DNA from: Thalassospira profundimaris
GTDB taxonomy: Bacteria; Pseudomonadota; Alphaproteobacteria; Rhodospirillales; Thalassospiraceae
Reading direction: 5' to 3'
Assembly (NCBI RefSeq): GCF_003326755.1
Contig: NZ_JPWH01000003.1
Location: 248,001 to 312,000, forward strand
DNA length: 64,000 bases
Part shown: piece after piece, positions 47,149 through 58,278 of the stretch
Numbering within the stretch: the first letter of the stretch is position 1
Layout: every line of letters begins with the position of its first letter
The notes under the pieces: model-generated
The model's database searches: none
What the model was told of the DNA's origin: nothing
Seen by the model: the letters and a program-made list of their open reading frames with translations, nothing else
Translations under genes and position numbers: made by a program

Positions 47149-48366
47149 TTATGCCGTACGGGGAAGGGCAATGCTGGCTGCGGCCTGTGCGGCAATGCCT
47201 TCTTGGCGACCGGTAAAGCCCAAACGTTCGGACGTGGTGGCCTTTACATTGACGCGATCCACATCAATGGAAAGGATATTTGCAATGGCCTGTCGCATGG
47301 CAGGTGTATGCGGGCCAATTTTCGGGCGTTCGCAAATCAGCGTCACATCGACATTCACAATGCGCCCGTTGCGCCGGGTAACAAGGTCGGCGGCATGTTT
47401 CAAAAACTGGTCCGATGCTGCGCCTTTCCATTGTGGATCACTGGGCGGGAAGTGCTGGCCAATGTCGCCGGCAGCGATTGCGCCTAAAATGGCATCGGTC
47501 AGGGCGTGAAGGCCAACATCAGCATCGGAATGCCCCTCTAGCCGGGCCTTATGCGGCACCGAAACACCGCACAACATACAGGCATCACCCGGTGCAAAGC
47601 GATGGACATCAAAGCCGGTGCCAGTGCGGTATTCTTCTGCAATCATGGTATGCGCTTTCAGGGAATTTTCGGGGCTATTTTCCGGGCTTAAATGTTCACC
47701 CAATCGGATCAGGTCGTGCCGTCGGGTGATTTTGTCGTTCCGTTCACTGCCTTGTACACATTTGACAGAGATGCCCATCTGTTCAAGCAGGCTGGCATCA
47801 TCGGTCATTTCCAGACCCTCGAATTTGGTGTGCGCCATCAGGATGGTGTTAAAATCAAATCCCTGCGGGGTTTGTGCCCGCATCAGGGTATCACGCGCAA
47901 TGGTACGTAAAATGACCTTGTCATCATTGCATTGTTTAATGGTGTCGTGAACGGCAATGCCGGGAATGGCCCCTTTGTGTTCTTGCAGGGCATCCAGAAC
48001 GCGATAAATAACATCAGGATCAATGCCGGGGCGGGCTGCGTCATGTACAAGGACATAGTCCGGTGTGACATCCTTTAGGGCACGCAAGCCATTTAGTACC
48101 GATTGCTGGCGCGTAACACCACCGGCAACGGCCGCGCGTAAGTTCTTGCCCGTTATCAAATCACCAATCGCGGCGTCCAGATGATTTTGATGCAGGGGAT
48201 TATAAACAACCTGAATGTGATGGGCCGGGCAAAGCTGCATGAACGCTTCGATGCTATGACGCAGAAGCGTTTTGTCACCTATGTGATGATATTGTTTTGG
48301 CAGCGGATCGCCAAATCTGCTACCGCTACCGGCAGCAACGATGACAACCGAGATTTTTTTGTTCAT
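47149..48366 (-). CDS. ispDF: Bifunctional IspD/IspF isoprenoid enzyme
   Basis: 405 residues. N-terminal IspD (1-230): [41 protein letters not shown]-terminal IspF (245-405): [62 protein letters not shown], and [15 protein letters not shown]. Catalyses the cytidylyl transfer and cyclisation steps of the MEP pathway. The fused form is common in alpha- and epsilonproteobacteria. Divergent from the CcsA-like gene. Confidence 0.97.
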   Translation of the reverse strand: MNKKISVVIVAAGSGSRFGDPLPKQYHHIGDKTLLRHSIEAFMQLCPAHHIQVVYNPLHQNHLDAAIGDLITGKNLRAAVAGGVTRQQSVLNGLRALKDVTPDYVLVHDAARPGIDPDVIYRVLDALQEHKGAIPGIAVHDTIKQCNDDKVILRTIARDTLMRAQTPQGFDFNTILMAHTKFEGLEMTDDASLLEQMGISVKCVQGSERNDKITRRHDLIRLGEHLSPENSPENSLKAHTMIAEEYRTGTGFDVHRFAPGDACMLCGVSVPHKARLEGHSDADVGLHALTDAILGAIAAGDIGQHFPPSDPQWKGAASDQFLKHAADLVTRRNGRIVNVDVTLICERPKIGPHTPAMRQAIANILSIDVDRVNVKATTSERLGFTGRQEGIAAQAAASIALPRTA

Positions 48367-48480
48367 AAACGATATATGCTCACATCAATGAAGTGGGCGA
48401 CAAGCTAACTGTACCAACCCGGTTTGCCAAGTCGCCAAATTTTATCTTCTGTTGCCTGCAACCATTCTGGACATTTTTGC

Positions 48481-49287
48481 ATGTTCGCCACCGCCATCCA
48501 TATTCTGTCCCTTTTGCCCCTGACATGCCAGATCATGCGGCGTGAGCCACAGCGTGATTTCTGGTTTTATGCCTCGATCGGGGTGGGCATTGCCGGCACC
48601 ATTGCGGTATTGAGCCTAACGGGTGAGGCCTTGCAATCACGCGGGTTTTCCGCTGCTTTGCATTGGTCGGAGCTAACGGTGCTGTTTGTATTTGGGGGCG
48701 TAGCAACCTGCGTGCTGCATCAGCAGGTTTGGCGGCTGGGGGGATATGTTGGGGCATATCTGATCCTGTTTGGCATTATTGCTGCCATTTTCGAGACCAT
48801 TGGCGGTGCCGCCCCCGGCCAGGTCGAGGAACAGGTGCTTTATTCCGCCTGGTTGTGGGTGCATATCGGAACATCGCTGATCACCTATGCCCTTGTCACC
48901 ATCGCGGCCATTGCGGCGATGGCCTATGTCGTGCAGGAAAACGCCCTTAAAAACCGGCGTCCCAATCGCTGGAGCCGACGTCTGCCGCCGTTGCGCGACA
49001 GTGAACTGATGTTGATCAGTTATCTTAAATGGTCGGCCTGGGTGCTTGTCGTTGGCATTGTCACCGGTTTTGCCTTGCGCCAGATCGAGGGTACCGCTTT
49101 ATGGACAATTGACCATAAAATGCTGCTGACGCTGTCAGGTTTTGCCGTTATCTGCACACTCATCTGGATTCATGAACGTTCCAGTTTGCGCGGGCGCATG
49201 GCGGTCAGGTTTGTTCTTGGTGCGTGGTTGTTGCTCACGCTGGCATTTCCCGGGGTGCGGTTTGTAACGGTTTATCTTTTAGGATAA
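48481..49287 (+). CDS. CcsA/YpjD-like cytochrome c assembly-type membrane protein
   Basis: 268 residues from ATG 48481, eight predicted membrane segments. The arrangement and the segment WLWVHIGTSLITYALVTIAAIAAMAYVVQE, with a conserved His, resemble the YpjD/CcsA branch of the haem-handling CcmC/CcsA superfamily; the tryptophan-rich WWD motif itself is not evident. Function therefore tentative. No strong Shine-Dalgarno marks the start; a TTG at 48424 would lengthen the protein by 19 residues. In related genomes it lies next to ffh or cytochrome genes, but not here. Confidence 0.75.
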   Translation: MFATAIHILSLLPLTCQIMRREPQRDFWFYASIGVGIAGTIAVLSLTGEALQSRGFSAALHWSELTVLFVFGGVATCVLHQQVWRLGGYVGAYLILFGIIAAIFETIGGAAPGQVEEQVLYSAWLWVHIGTSLITYALVTIAAIAAMAYVVQENALKNRRPNRWSRRLPPLRDSELMLISYLKWSAWVLVVGIVTGFALRQIEGTALWTIDHKMLLTLSGFAVICTLIWIHERSSLRGRMAVRFVLGAWLLLTLAFPGVRFVTVYLLG

Positions 49288-49402
49288 AAACCGGCAAATT
49301 TGGTCTGTTTCTGTCATTTACAAGACTATCGCGCTTAGAGTTGTTGCACTCTGCCTTCAGTTTCATTAATCTGCCCAAGTTTTAGGCAATCGGAAGTTCT
49401 TC

Positions 49403-50410
49403 ATGTCTTTGCAGATCGGTTCTGTGACTGTGCCGGAAAATGTTGTTCTGGCACCGATGTCGGGTGTTACTGACCTCCCGTTTCGTCAGCAGGTGCGCCG
49501 TTTTGGCGATCATCTTGTTGTGTCTGAAATGATTGCGTCTGATGCCATGACCCGTATTCAGCAGCATCAAAAAGAAGTGCGCAAAATGCACGGGGATTGT
49601 GCAGCCGAAAGCCCGCTTTCCGTGCAGCTTGCCGGAACAGAACCGCAGGAAATGGCGCAAGCTGCGAAAATGAACGAAGCCCGCGGCGCCATGATCATTG
49701 ATATCAATATGGGCTGCCCGGCCAAGAAAGTGACCAAGGGATATGCCGGTTCGGCCCTGATGCGCCAGGAAAAGCTGGCTGCCGAGATTATGGAAGCCAC
49801 CGTAAAGGCGGTGAAGGTGCCCGTTACCCTTAAAATGCGTCTTGGCTGGGATGATGATGATCGCAATGCACCGCGTCTGGCCCGCATTGCCGAGGATCTG
49901 GGGATCCAGATGCTGACCATTCATGGCCGCACCCGCTGCCAGTTCTATAAGGGGGAGGCGGACTGGGACGCGATTGCGGATGTCAAAGCCGCCGTATCCA
50001 TACCAGTCATTGGGAATGGCGATGTGCAAAGCGAAGAAGACGCCGCAGAGCTTTTGCGGCGATCCGGTGCCGATGGTGTCATGATCGGGCGCGGGGTGCA
50101 GGGGAGACCGTGGTTTTTAAAACAGGTCTCCCATTATCTGAAAACAGGCACAAAACTGCCATCACCGACGCTCGGACGGCAGCTTGAAACCATTTTGGCC
50201 CATTATGATGCCATCCTGGATCATCATGGCCTTGTTCCCGGTTATCGGATCGCGCGCAAGCATCTTGGCTGGTATTGCAATGGTTTACGCGACGCCACCG
50301 AGTTTCGCCGTACTGTTAATGTGCTGGATGATCCGGTTCAGGTTAAAGCTGCCATTCGCGCCTTTTATGAACCAAAAATTGAAACCGAATTACGGGAATG
50401 TGCTGCCTGA
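49403..50410 (+). CDS. dusB: tRNA-dihydrouridine synthase DusB (NifR3)
   Basis: 335 residues. FMN TIM barrel with LAPMSGVTDLPFR, catalytic Cys105 in INMGCPAKKV, LKMRLGWDDDDRNAP, TIHGRTRCQFYKGEADW and GNGDV. Reduces specific uridines in tRNA. It leads the ntr block, the classical nifR3-ntrB-ntrC arrangement of alphaproteobacteria; 50 bases separate it from ntrB, consistent with one operon. Confidence 0.95.
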   Translation: MSLQIGSVTVPENVVLAPMSGVTDLPFRQQVRRFGDHLVVSEMIASDAMTRIQQHQKEVRKMHGDCAAESPLSVQLAGTEPQEMAQAAKMNEARGAMIIDINMGCPAKKVTKGYAGSALMRQEKLAAEIMEATVKAVKVPVTLKMRLGWDDDDRNAPRLARIAEDLGIQMLTIHGRTRCQFYKGEADWDAIADVKAAVSIPVIGNGDVQSEEDAAELLRRSGADGVMIGRGVQGRPWFLKQVSHYLKTGTKLPSPTLGRQLETILAHYDAILDHHGLVPGYRIARKHLGWYCNGLRDATEFRRTVNVLDDPVQVKAAIRAFYEPKIETELRECAA

Positions 50411-50460
50411 ACAGGCTGTTATCATTTACCTGCCAACTGATGGACGATCGGGGGACAAAA

Positions 50461-51609
50461 ATGAGGCTAGGCTTTGGCAAGGGTCATTCTGTTGATCCCG
50501 CTGGCGTTCTGAACGCTATTGCCAGTGCAGTTGTAGTTGCTGATCGTGATGGCAAAATCCGGTTTGTCAATCAGGCGAGCGAACAACTGTTTAATACGAG
50601 TGCAGCAGTCTTGTGCCGCAGCAACCTGAAGGATTTCATCCCTGAAGACAGCCCGGTTTTTTCGCTTGTTGCGCAGGCGATTGACGAGGCTACCCTGGTT
50701 GCCGACCATGACTTGCTGATCGAAAGCCCGAAAATTGGTCGCCATGCCGTCAATTTGACGGTTGGTTCAATGGCGGATGAAACGGGTTGTGCCGTTTTGA
50801 CATTCGAGCCACGGTCAATTGCACAAAAAATTGACAATCAGTTGCTAAGTCGCAATTCAGCCCGTTCCGTCAGTGCGATGGCCGCGATTTTGGCCCATGA
50901 AATCAAGAATCCCCTATCGGGTATCCGCGGGGCCGCTCAGTTGATCGAACAAACGGCAACCGAGGATGACCGGGTATTAACCCGTCTGATTTGCGATGAA
51001 GCAGACCGGATTGTGAACCTGGTTGACCGCATGGAAATATTTTCTGACAAGCCGCTGGAGCGCGGGGCGGTCAATATTCATACGGTGCTGGAACATGTAC
51101 GCCGCCTTGCCGAAAATGGCTTTGGCCATAATCTGCATTTTGAAGAGGTTTATGACCCGTCCTTGCCGCCGGTTTACGGCAACAGAGACCAACTGATCCA
51201 GGTCTTTTTAAATCTGCTGAAAAATGCCGCTGAGGCCGTGCAGTCAGAAACTGGTCTTATTACGATTTCCACCCGGTATCAACATGGTGTTCGCCTTGCT
51301 GTTGCAGGGGGTGATACCCGTGTACACCTGCCGCTGGTGGTTTCGGTGCGTGATAACGGCCCAGGCATTCCGCCCGATATGCGCGAAAGCCTGTTTGACC
51401 CTTTTGTCACCACCAAACCCACAGGGTCGGGTCTGGGGTTGGCTTTGGTTGCAAAAATCATTGCCGATCATGGCGGCGTGATCGAAGTGAAAGACGTGCC
51501 AACAGGCGGGGCGGAGTTTCAAATCATGTTGCCGATTTATCATCGAACTCTGGCCGACGATGCCCAGGCCAATCAAAAAGATAGCTGGATCAAGGAAGAA
51601 GCATTATGA
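50461..51609 (+). CDS. ntrB: Nitrogen regulation histidine kinase NtrB
   Basis: 382 residues from ATG 50461, with GGGGGA upstream; earlier ATGs overlap dusB without an RBS. PAS domain (about 12-120), phospho-acceptor His146 in [24 protein letters not shown], and the ATPase motifs [17 protein letters not shown] and [12 protein letters not shown]. No membrane segment, so cytosolic. Phosphorylates or dephosphorylates NtrC under PII control. The stop overlaps ntrC (ATGA). Confidence 0.95.
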   Translation: MRLGFGKGHSVDPAGVLNAIASAVVVADRDGKIRFVNQASEQLFNTSAAVLCRSNLKDFIPEDSPVFSLVAQAIDEATLVADHDLLIESPKIGRHAVNLTVGSMADETGCAVLTFEPRSIAQKIDNQLLSRNSARSVSAMAAILAHEIKNPLSGIRGAAQLIEQTATEDDRVLTRLICDEADRIVNLVDRMEIFSDKPLERGAVNIHTVLEHVRRLAENGFGHNLHFEEVYDPSLPPVYGNRDQLIQVFLNLLKNAAEAVQSETGLITISTRYQHGVRLAVAGGDTRVHLPLVVSVRDNGPGIPPDMRESLFDPFVTTKPTGSGLGLALVAKIIADHGGVIEVKDVPTGGAEFQIMLPIYHRTLADDAQANQKDSWIKEEAL

Positions 51610-53054
51610 GTGCGCATCCCGCCCGTATTCTTGTCGCTGATGACGATCGTGCCATACGCACCGTGTTGACTCAGGCACTGTCCCGTCAGGGACACGAAGT
51701 TCGCAGTACCGGACACGGTAAAACCCTGTGGGACTGGATCGCGGATGGCGAGGGCGATCTGGTGATCACCGATGTGATGATGCCAGATGAAAATGGTCTG
51801 GATATGGTGCCGCGCATTCGCAAGTTGCGCCCCGATCTGCGTGTCATTGTCATGAGCGCGCAAAATACCCTGTTAACAGCGGTTAAAGCAGCCCAGCGTG
51901 GTGCATTTGAATATCTTCCAAAACCCTTTGACTTGAACGAGTTGATGGGAATTGTTGATCGTGCACTTGAAACACCGGTTAATCCGGAAAATGCCAAACC
52001 TGCAAATGAAGAGGGCGATGATCGTCTGCCGCTGATCGGCCGATCAGCCGCGATGCAGGAAATTTATCGTTCTCTTGCGCGCCTGATGAATACCGATCTG
52101 ACCGTCATGGTAACGGGCGAAAGCGGGACCGGCAAGGAACTGGTGGCACGCGCATTACATGAATATGGGGCGCGTCGGCATGGTCCGTTTGTTGCTATCA
52201 ATATGGCCGCCATCCCGCGTGAGCTCATTGAAAGCGAGCTTTTTGGCCACGAGAAAGGGGCGTTTACCGGTGCGAATGAACGCAAGGTTGGCCGGTTTGA
52301 GCAGGCCGAAGGCGGTACCCTGTTTCTTGATGAAATCGGAGACATGCCGCTAGAGGCGCAAACCCGGCTTTTGCGTGTTTTGCAGGAAGGCGAATATACC
52401 CGTGTTGGCGGGCGAACCCCCATTCGTGTCAATGTGCGGATTGTTGCGGCAACGCACCGCGATTTGCGCAAACTGATCCGCGAAGGCAGTTTCCGCGAGG
52501 ATCTTTTCTATCGTTTGAATGTGGTTCCCATCCGCTTGCCCAGTTTGCGTGAACGTTTGGAAGATATTCCCGAACTGGTTAATCACTTCCTGGCCCAGGC
52601 AAGCGAGCAGGGGTTGCCGCGTAAAACCCTGTCTGCCGAAGCCATGGCGCGGTTGAAGGCCCATCGCTGGCCTGGCAATATTCGCGAACTTGAAAATATG
52701 GTGCGGCGTTTGACAGCACTTTATTCGCAAGACGTGATTGGCGTTGATGTGATTGAAACCGAGTTTGCCGAAAACAGCGTGACAGAAACAGCGCCGGTCG
52801 GCGAACCACAATCTTTGGCGGAATCGATCGAACGTCATGTGCGCGAATATTACGACGCCCATGATGATGATTTGCCCTCCAGTGGTCTTTATGACCGCAT
52901 ATTGCGCGAAATGGAACGGCCCTTATTGACCGTGACGCTCGAGGCAACACGGGGCAATCAGGTCAAGGCCGCCGAAGTTTTGGGGCTTAACCGCAATACG
53001 TTACGCAAGAAAATCCGGGATCTGGGTTTGGAAGTGGTACGGGGCGCAAAATGA
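51606..53054 (+). CDS. ntrC: Nitrogen regulation response regulator NtrC
   Basis: 482 residues. Receiver domain with phospho-acceptor Asp56 in [18 protein letters not shown]+ domain with Walker [11 protein letters not shown], the GAFTGA sigma-54 contact motif in [18 protein letters not shown], and Walker [16 protein letters not shown]-terminal Fis-type helix-turn-helix [28 protein letters not shown]. Activates nitrogen-assimilation promoters with sigma-54. Overlaps ntrB and ntrY by 4 bases each. Confidence 0.97.
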   Translation: MSAHPARILVADDDRAIRTVLTQALSRQGHEVRSTGHGKTLWDWIADGEGDLVITDVMMPDENGLDMVPRIRKLRPDLRVIVMSAQNTLLTAVKAAQRGAFEYLPKPFDLNELMGIVDRALETPVNPENAKPANEEGDDRLPLIGRSAAMQEIYRSLARLMNTDLTVMVTGESGTGKELVARALHEYGARRHGPFVAINMAAIPRELIESELFGHEKGAFTGANERKVGRFEQAEGGTLFLDEIGDMPLEAQTRLLRVLQEGEYTRVGGRTPIRVNVRIVAATHRDLRKLIREGSFREDLFYRLNVVPIRLPSLRERLEDIPELVNHFLAQASEQGLPRKTLSAEAMARLKAHRWPGNIRELENMVRRLTALYSQDVIGVDVIETEFAENSVTETAPVGEPQSLAESIERHVREYYDAHDDDLPSSGLYDRILREMERPLLTVTLEATRGNQVKAAEVLGLNRNTLRKKIRDLGLEVVRGAK

Positions 53055-55336
53055 GCTTACCCGTGCGCCAGCGCCGCAAGGCATGGCAGCAATCGGCATT
53101 TGTCAAATTGCTGGGACGGATCGCGCAGTCGCGCAAATTTGCAATCGGGCTGGTGATCGCTGCCCTGATTTCCGCGACAGTTACCTACCTTGCGATGACA
53201 GGAACGGCGCCATTGCGGCCCGATCCACGGACCATCATTATCCTGCTTAATATCGATTTGATATTGTTGCTGGCACTGGCAACCCTGGTGGCACGCAAAC
53301 TGGTGCAGATATGGGTAGAGCGGCGCAAGGGAACCGCCGGGGCAAAGCTGCATACAAGGCTGGTACTGATGTTCAGTCTGGTTGCGGTGACGCCCGCCAT
53401 TATCGTGGCGGTATTTTCAGCCCTGTTTCTGCATTTTGGCATTCAGGGCTGGTTTAGCGACCGTATCCGCACGGCGGTAGAAGAAAGCATGGTTATTGCC
53501 CAGGCTTATCTTCAGGAACATCAGGAACTTATTCGCGCCGATGCCCTGGCAACCGCCAGCGACTTGCAACGCCTGGGTGTTTCCTTTGCGACCGATCCCA
53601 GCCGTTTGTCCCGCATTTTAACCGCCCAGGCCGATGCGCGTGGCTTGCCCGAAGCCCTGATCATTGACGGGAGTGGCAAGGTCATTGCCCAGTCCGATTA
53701 CAGCTTTTCCTACGACCCCGAAGGAGCGCCTGTTCCGCAGGAAGTTTTTGACCGGGCGCGGGTCAATGACGTTGTGTTGATGTTGGGCGATACCGAAGAC
53801 CGTATTCGTGCTGTTGTGCGGCTGGATAATTTTATCGACGGCTTTTTGCTGGTGGGCCGGTTTGTTGACAGCAGCGTACTGGACCGCATCGAGCAGGCCC
53901 GGCGTGCAGTGAAGGCCTATGAAAACCTTGAAGGTGAACGTTCCGGCATTGTCGTAACCTTTGTGATGATTTTCGTCATCATCGCTGTCGTCCTGTTGCT
54001 TGCTGCCGTGATGCTGGGCCTTACCGTTGCAACGCGGCTGGTGGAACCTATTTCCCAATTGATTAACGGGGCCGAAAAGGTCCGCGACGGTGATTTGTCC
54101 TTCCGGGTGCCGTTAGACGGGCAGGGAGACGAGCTGGAGGCCTTAAGCCGGGCCTTTAACCGTATGACGGCACAGCTGGATACGCAGCGTGCTGAATTGA
54201 TTGCGGCGAATCGCCTCAATGATGAAAGGCGGCGTTTTACCGAGGCCATTTTGGGCGGGGTTACAGCCGGTGTAATTGGCCTTGATGCCGACTGCCGCAT
54301 CAATCTGCCAAACCGCAGCGCATCGGAACTGTTGGGGCTGGAATTAGATGACAAACTGGGGCAGCCCATATGCGAGGTTATTCCCGAATTTAATGTGCTG
54401 TTTGATGAAGCCATCAAGGAAGGGGAACGCTCCAAACCCCGCCAGATCGAAATTCGCCGTGACGGGCTAAACCTGATGCTGCTTGCCCGGGTGACGGTGG
54501 AACGTGCGGGGGATCGCTCCATTTTTGGCTATGTCGTCACATTTGATGATGTAACCGAGCTTCAGAATGCGCAGCGCATGGCAGCCTGGGCAGATGTTGC
54601 ACGGCGTATCGCACATGAAATCAAAAACCCGCTGACACCGATCCAGCTCTCGGCGGAAAGGCTGCGCCGTAAATATCTTAAGGAAATTCAAAGCGATACA
54701 GAGATATTTAAAACCTGCATTGAAACCATTATTCGCCAGGTTGGTGATATTGGCCGTATGGTGGATGAATTTTCATCTTTTGCCCGCATGCCCAGCCCGA
54801 AAATGCGTAATGAAAACCTGGCGGATCTGGCAAAAAATGCCCTGTTTTTGCAACAGCAGGCGCATTCAGCAATTAAATATGACTTTGTCATTGAGGACGG
54901 GATCGATACACATATCCAGTGTGATTCCCGTCAGGTGAACCAGTGCCTGATCAATACCCTTAAAAATGCGGCGGAGGCGATTGCCGGACGTGATGCAAGG
55001 GAAGGGGAAGGCGCGCTGCCACCCGGACACATTAGCGTTTATATTCGCGCTGCTCAGGAGCCGGACGCGCGTATTGATATTGTGATAGAGGATAATGGCA
55101 GGGGGCTGCCCACCGAACACCGCGAACGTTTGACCGAGCCTTATGTTACGACACGCAGCAAAGGAACCGGGCTTGGACTGGCTATCGTTAAGAAAATCAT
55201 GGAAGACCACGGTGGAGAGCTTATACTCGCCGACAGAGAAGAAACAGGTGCGCAGGTTACATTGTCTTTTCCAAAGCATTCGACAAAGTTAACGGAAAAT
55301 TCTTCGGAAAATGGTAGTTTGCCGCCGACCGTATGA
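53051..55336 (+). CDS. ntrY: Membrane nitrogen sensor kinase NtrY
   Basis: 761 residues. Membrane segments near 30-50, 60-82, 100-125 and 295-325, a periplasmic sensing loop (about 126-294), HAMP (320-375), PAS (about 385-500), phospho-acceptor His522 in [26 protein letters not shown], and ATPase motifs [19 protein letters not shown] and [12 protein letters not shown]. Partner of NtrX in redox, nitrate and envelope-related control. The C-terminus ends just before a 56-base gap and ntrX. Confidence 0.95.
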   Translation: MSLPVRQRRKAWQQSAFVKLLGRIAQSRKFAIGLVIAALISATVTYLAMTGTAPLRPDPRTIIILLNIDLILLLALATLVARKLVQIWVERRKGTAGAKLHTRLVLMFSLVAVTPAIIVAVFSALFLHFGIQGWFSDRIRTAVEESMVIAQAYLQEHQELIRADALATASDLQRLGVSFATDPSRLSRILTAQADARGLPEALIIDGSGKVIAQSDYSFSYDPEGAPVPQEVFDRARVNDVVLMLGDTEDRIRAVVRLDNFIDGFLLVGRFVDSSVLDRIEQARRAVKAYENLEGERSGIVVTFVMIFVIIAVVLLLAAVMLGLTVATRLVEPISQLINGAEKVRDGDLSFRVPLDGQGDELEALSRAFNRMTAQLDTQRAELIAANRLNDERRRFTEAILGGVTAGVIGLDADCRINLPNRSASELLGLELDDKLGQPICEVIPEFNVLFDEAIKEGERSKPRQIEIRRDGLNLMLLARVTVERAGDRSIFGYVVTFDDVTELQNAQRMAAWADVARRIAHEIKNPLTPIQLSAERLRRKYLKEIQSDTEIFKTCIETIIRQVGDIGRMVDEFSSFARMPSPKMRNENLADLAKNALFLQQQAHSAIKYDFVIEDGIDTHIQCDSRQVNQCLINTLKNAAEAIAGRDAREGEGALPPGHISVYIRAAQEPDARIDIVIEDNGRGLPTEHRERLTEPYVTTRSKGTGLGLAIVKKIMEDHGGELILADREETGAQVTLSFPKHSTKLTENSSENGSLPPTV

Positions 55337-55392
55337 TGTGTTTTATGCGGTACGAAAAATAATGATATAAACACCAAGGTTATTGTCGAAAC

Positions 55393-56778
55393 ATGGCGCA
55401 CGATATTTTAATCGTCGACGATGAAGAAGACATCCGGTCGCTCATTGCTGGCATTCTGGAAGACGAAGGTTACACCACCCGGGCTGCGGCATCGAGCCAG
55501 CAGGCTCTCTCCGAGGTTGCCGCACGGCGCCCGACACTGGTGGTACTTGATATCTGGATGGAGGGAAGCGAGCATGACGGGATCGAGACCTTAAAGCTGA
55601 TCCAGCGCGAGCATCCGGAAGTCCCCGTTGTCATGATTTCCGGTCACGGCAATATCGAAACCGCGCTGGAAGCTTCGCGCAACGGTGCATATGACTTCAT
55701 TGAAAAACCGTTTAATACCGACCGTTTGCTGCTGGTTGTTGAACGTGCCATTGAAGATGCGCGTCTGCGTCGCGAGAACCGTGAACTGACACTGCGCGCT
55801 GGCGGCGATGTTGAAATTGTCGGAAAAACCCCCTCGATCGTCAATTTGCGCCAGTCGATTGACCGTGTCGCCCGAACCGGCAGTCGTATTCTTATTTCCG
55901 GCCCGGCCGGGGTTGGCAAAGAAGTGGTTGCACGGCTGGTTCACAAGAACTCCGCACGGGCAGATGGCCCCTTTGTTGTACTGAATTGTGCAAATATATC
56001 GCCAGAAACGATGGAAGAATCCCTGTTTGGTGCGGTTGGAAATGCGACACGTGAAGCACGTACCGGGATGTTGGAAATTGCACATGGCGGAACCCTGTTG
56101 CTTGACGAAGTGGCTGATATGCCGCTTGAAACCCAGGGCAAAATTGTGCGGGTGCTGCAAGATCAAACCTTTGTGCGGGTTGGCGGTTCTGTACCGGTCA
56201 GTGTAGATGTTCGTGTAATCGCAACCACGTCACGTGATCTCGAAGAAAAAATCGAAGAACAGAAATTTCGCCAGGATCTCTATTACCGGCTCAATGTTGT
56301 ACCGCTGGAGGTTCCGCCTTTGGTCGCCCGGCGCGATGATATTCCCGAACTGGCGGACTATTTTCTGTCGCGCTATGCAGATGCCACCGGTCTGCCGCGT
56401 CGCACCCTGTCCCCCGAAGCAATCGCCGCCCTGCATGCTTATGACTGGCCGGGAAATGTGCGCCAGCTTAAAAACGTGATCGAGCGTTTGATGATCATGG
56501 CGCCAGGGGATAGCACCCAGATGATCAGCGGCAAAATGCTGCCGAGTGAATTGTTTTCCGACATGCCTGAATCGCTGGCGTTTGATAAAACCAGTGAAAT
56601 CATGGCCCTGCCTTTACGTGAAGCCCGCGAATTGTTTGAAAAGGAATATTTGCAAACACAAGTGGACAGATTTGGCGGCAACATCTCGAAAACCGCCAAT
56701 TTTATCGGAATGGAACGTTCCGCTTTGCATAGAAAGCTCAAAAGCCTGGGAATTTACGGCGACCGCGTTGGCGATTGA
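55393..56778 (+). CDS. ntrX: Response regulator NtrX
   Basis: 461 residues. Receiver domain with Asp53 in LVVLDIWMEGSEHDGI, AAA+ domain with Walker A SGPAGVGKEVV and Walker B GGTLLLDEVADMPLETQGK, and a Fis-like C-terminus FGGNISKTANFIGMERSALHRKLKSLG. The position of the GAFTGA loop holds FGAVGNATREARTGMLE instead, so the sigma-54 contact is missing, as in other alphaproteobacterial NtrX proteins. Likely acts without sigma-54. Follows ntrY. Confidence 0.95.
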   Translation: MAHDILIVDDEEDIRSLIAGILEDEGYTTRAAASSQQALSEVAARRPTLVVLDIWMEGSEHDGIETLKLIQREHPEVPVVMISGHGNIETALEASRNGAYDFIEKPFNTDRLLLVVERAIEDARLRRENRELTLRAGGDVEIVGKTPSIVNLRQSIDRVARTGSRILISGPAGVGKEVVARLVHKNSARADGPFVVLNCANISPETMEESLFGAVGNATREARTGMLEIAHGGTLLLDEVADMPLETQGKIVRVLQDQTFVRVGGSVPVSVDVRVIATTSRDLEEKIEEQKFRQDLYYRLNVVPLEVPPLVARRDDIPELADYFLSRYADATGLPRRTLSPEAIAALHAYDWPGNVRQLKNVIERLMIMAPGDSTQMISGKMLPSELFSDMPESLAFDKTSEIMALPLREARELFEKEYLQTQVDRFGGNISKTANFIGMERSALHRKLKSLGIYGDRVGD

Positions 56779-56824
56779 TGCCATCGGGTGTGATCTACAG
56801 GGTTTTGATCAGGAGAAAATCTAA

Positions 56825-58204
56825 ATGAAAGTCATCATTTGTGGCGCAGGGCAGGTGGGGTTCCATATTGCCAAATATCTTGCAGCCGAACAAAACGATG
56901 TGACGGTTATTGATCAGTCCGAAGAACTGATTCGCAAGATTTCCGATACACTGGAAGTCAAGGGCATTATCGGCTTTGGGTCACACCCCGATGTGTTGCA
57001 GCAGGCCGGCGCCGAAGAAGCCGACATGCTGATCGCCGTGACCTTTGCCGATGAAGTCAATATGACAGCCTGCCAGGTCGCACATTCGCTGTTTAACGTT
57101 CCCACCAAGATTGCCCGTATTCGTAGCCAGACCTACCTGCAGCCCGAATGGGCCGGGTTGTTTGGCCGGGAAAAACTGCCGATTGATGTTGTCATTTCGC
57201 CGGAAATGGAAGTGGCCCGAGCGGTGGCGCGCCGTCTGCGCGCGCCCGGTGCATTTGATATGATCCCGTTTGCCGATGACATGGTCAAAATTCTCGGGTT
57301 GCGGTGTAATGAAGACTGCCCGGTGATCAATACGCCATTGCGCCAGTTGCATCAGTTGTTCCCGGATCTCAATATTTCCATTCTGGGCATGATTCGAAAC
57401 GATAAACCGGTTTACCCCAAAGGCGAAGATCCGATGTTGGCGGGCGACCTCGTTTATCTGGCTGTTTCCAGCGATCAGGTGGACCGGGCGATGTCGGCCT
57501 TTGGCCACGAAGACCCCGAAGCACGCCGTATTGTTATTTTTGGTGGTGGTAACATTGCCCTGTTCCTGGCTGAAGAGATCAACAACAATTTCCCGGGGGT
57601 AACGACACGACTTATTGAATCGGATCCGGAACGGGCCCGGTTTGTTGCCCAGAAGTTACCGAAGAAAAGCGTTGTTCTGTGTGGGGACGTTCTGGACCCC
57701 GAACTGCTTGAAGAAGCCAACGTTGCCAATGCCGAAGCTGTGGTCGCCCTGACAAATGATGACGAAACCAACATTTTGTCGTCGCTTCTGGCCAAACGCT
57801 ATGGCTGTCCGCGCGCACTGACGCTGGTCAATAAAAGTACTTATACCTCACTGGTATCCGAACTGGGAGTCGACGTGGTGATCAGCCCGCGTATGACGAC
57901 AGTTTCAACAATCCTGCAACATGTGCGTCGTGGTCGTATCCGTGCGGTTCATAGCCTTTCCGAGGGATTTGGCGAGGTGCTTGAGGCGGAAGCCCTTGAA
58001 ACAGCACCAATTGTTGGGAAGGCCATTAAAGATATCGCAATGCCGCCAGGGGTGGTTTTCGGGGCGATCCTGCGTGACGAAAAGGTTGTCATGCCGCGTG
58101 CAAATACCGTGATCGAGGCCAATGACCGTATCGTGGTTTTTGCTGGATCCGAGCAAATCAAAAAGGTTGAAAAGATGTTTGCGGTCCGGCTGGAATATTT
58201 CTAA
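56825..58204 (+). CDS. trkA: Trk potassium transporter regulatory subunit TrkA
   Basis: 459 residues with two tandem RCK units. The first NAD-binding motif is VIICGAGQVGFHIAKYL and the second VIFGGGNIALFLAEEI (about residue 235), each followed by a TrkA-C domain (ends near 215 and 455). Peripheral membrane regulator of TrkH/TrkG K+ uptake. No trkH gene is present here; trkA following ntrX is typical of the alphaproteobacterial locus. 46 bases after ntrX. Confidence 0.95.
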   Translation: MKVIICGAGQVGFHIAKYLAAEQNDVTVIDQSEELIRKISDTLEVKGIIGFGSHPDVLQQAGAEEADMLIAVTFADEVNMTACQVAHSLFNVPTKIARIRSQTYLQPEWAGLFGREKLPIDVVISPEMEVARAVARRLRAPGAFDMIPFADDMVKILGLRCNEDCPVINTPLRQLHQLFPDLNISILGMIRNDKPVYPKGEDPMLAGDLVYLAVSSDQVDRAMSAFGHEDPEARRIVIFGGGNIALFLAEEINNNFPGVTTRLIESDPERARFVAQKLPKKSVVLCGDVLDPELLEEANVANAEAVVALTNDDETNILSSLLAKRYGCPRALTLVNKSTYTSLVSELGVDVVISPRMTTVSTILQHVRRGRIRAVHSLSEGFGEVLEAEALETAPIVGKAIKDIAMPPGVVFGAILRDEKVVMPRANTVIEANDRIVVFAGSEQIKKVEKMFAVRLEYF

Positions 58205-58278
58205 CCTGCGGCTCCGACAATCTTGCGAAATGCTTTTGCAAATTCCGTCATCCTATTGATTTAAGCGGGAATTACCAA

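Noticed and set aside
49300..49402. Sigma-54 promoter upstream of dusB-ntr operon
   Set aside because: No TGGC-N8-TTGC type -24/-12 element could be seen in the 115 bases before dusB.
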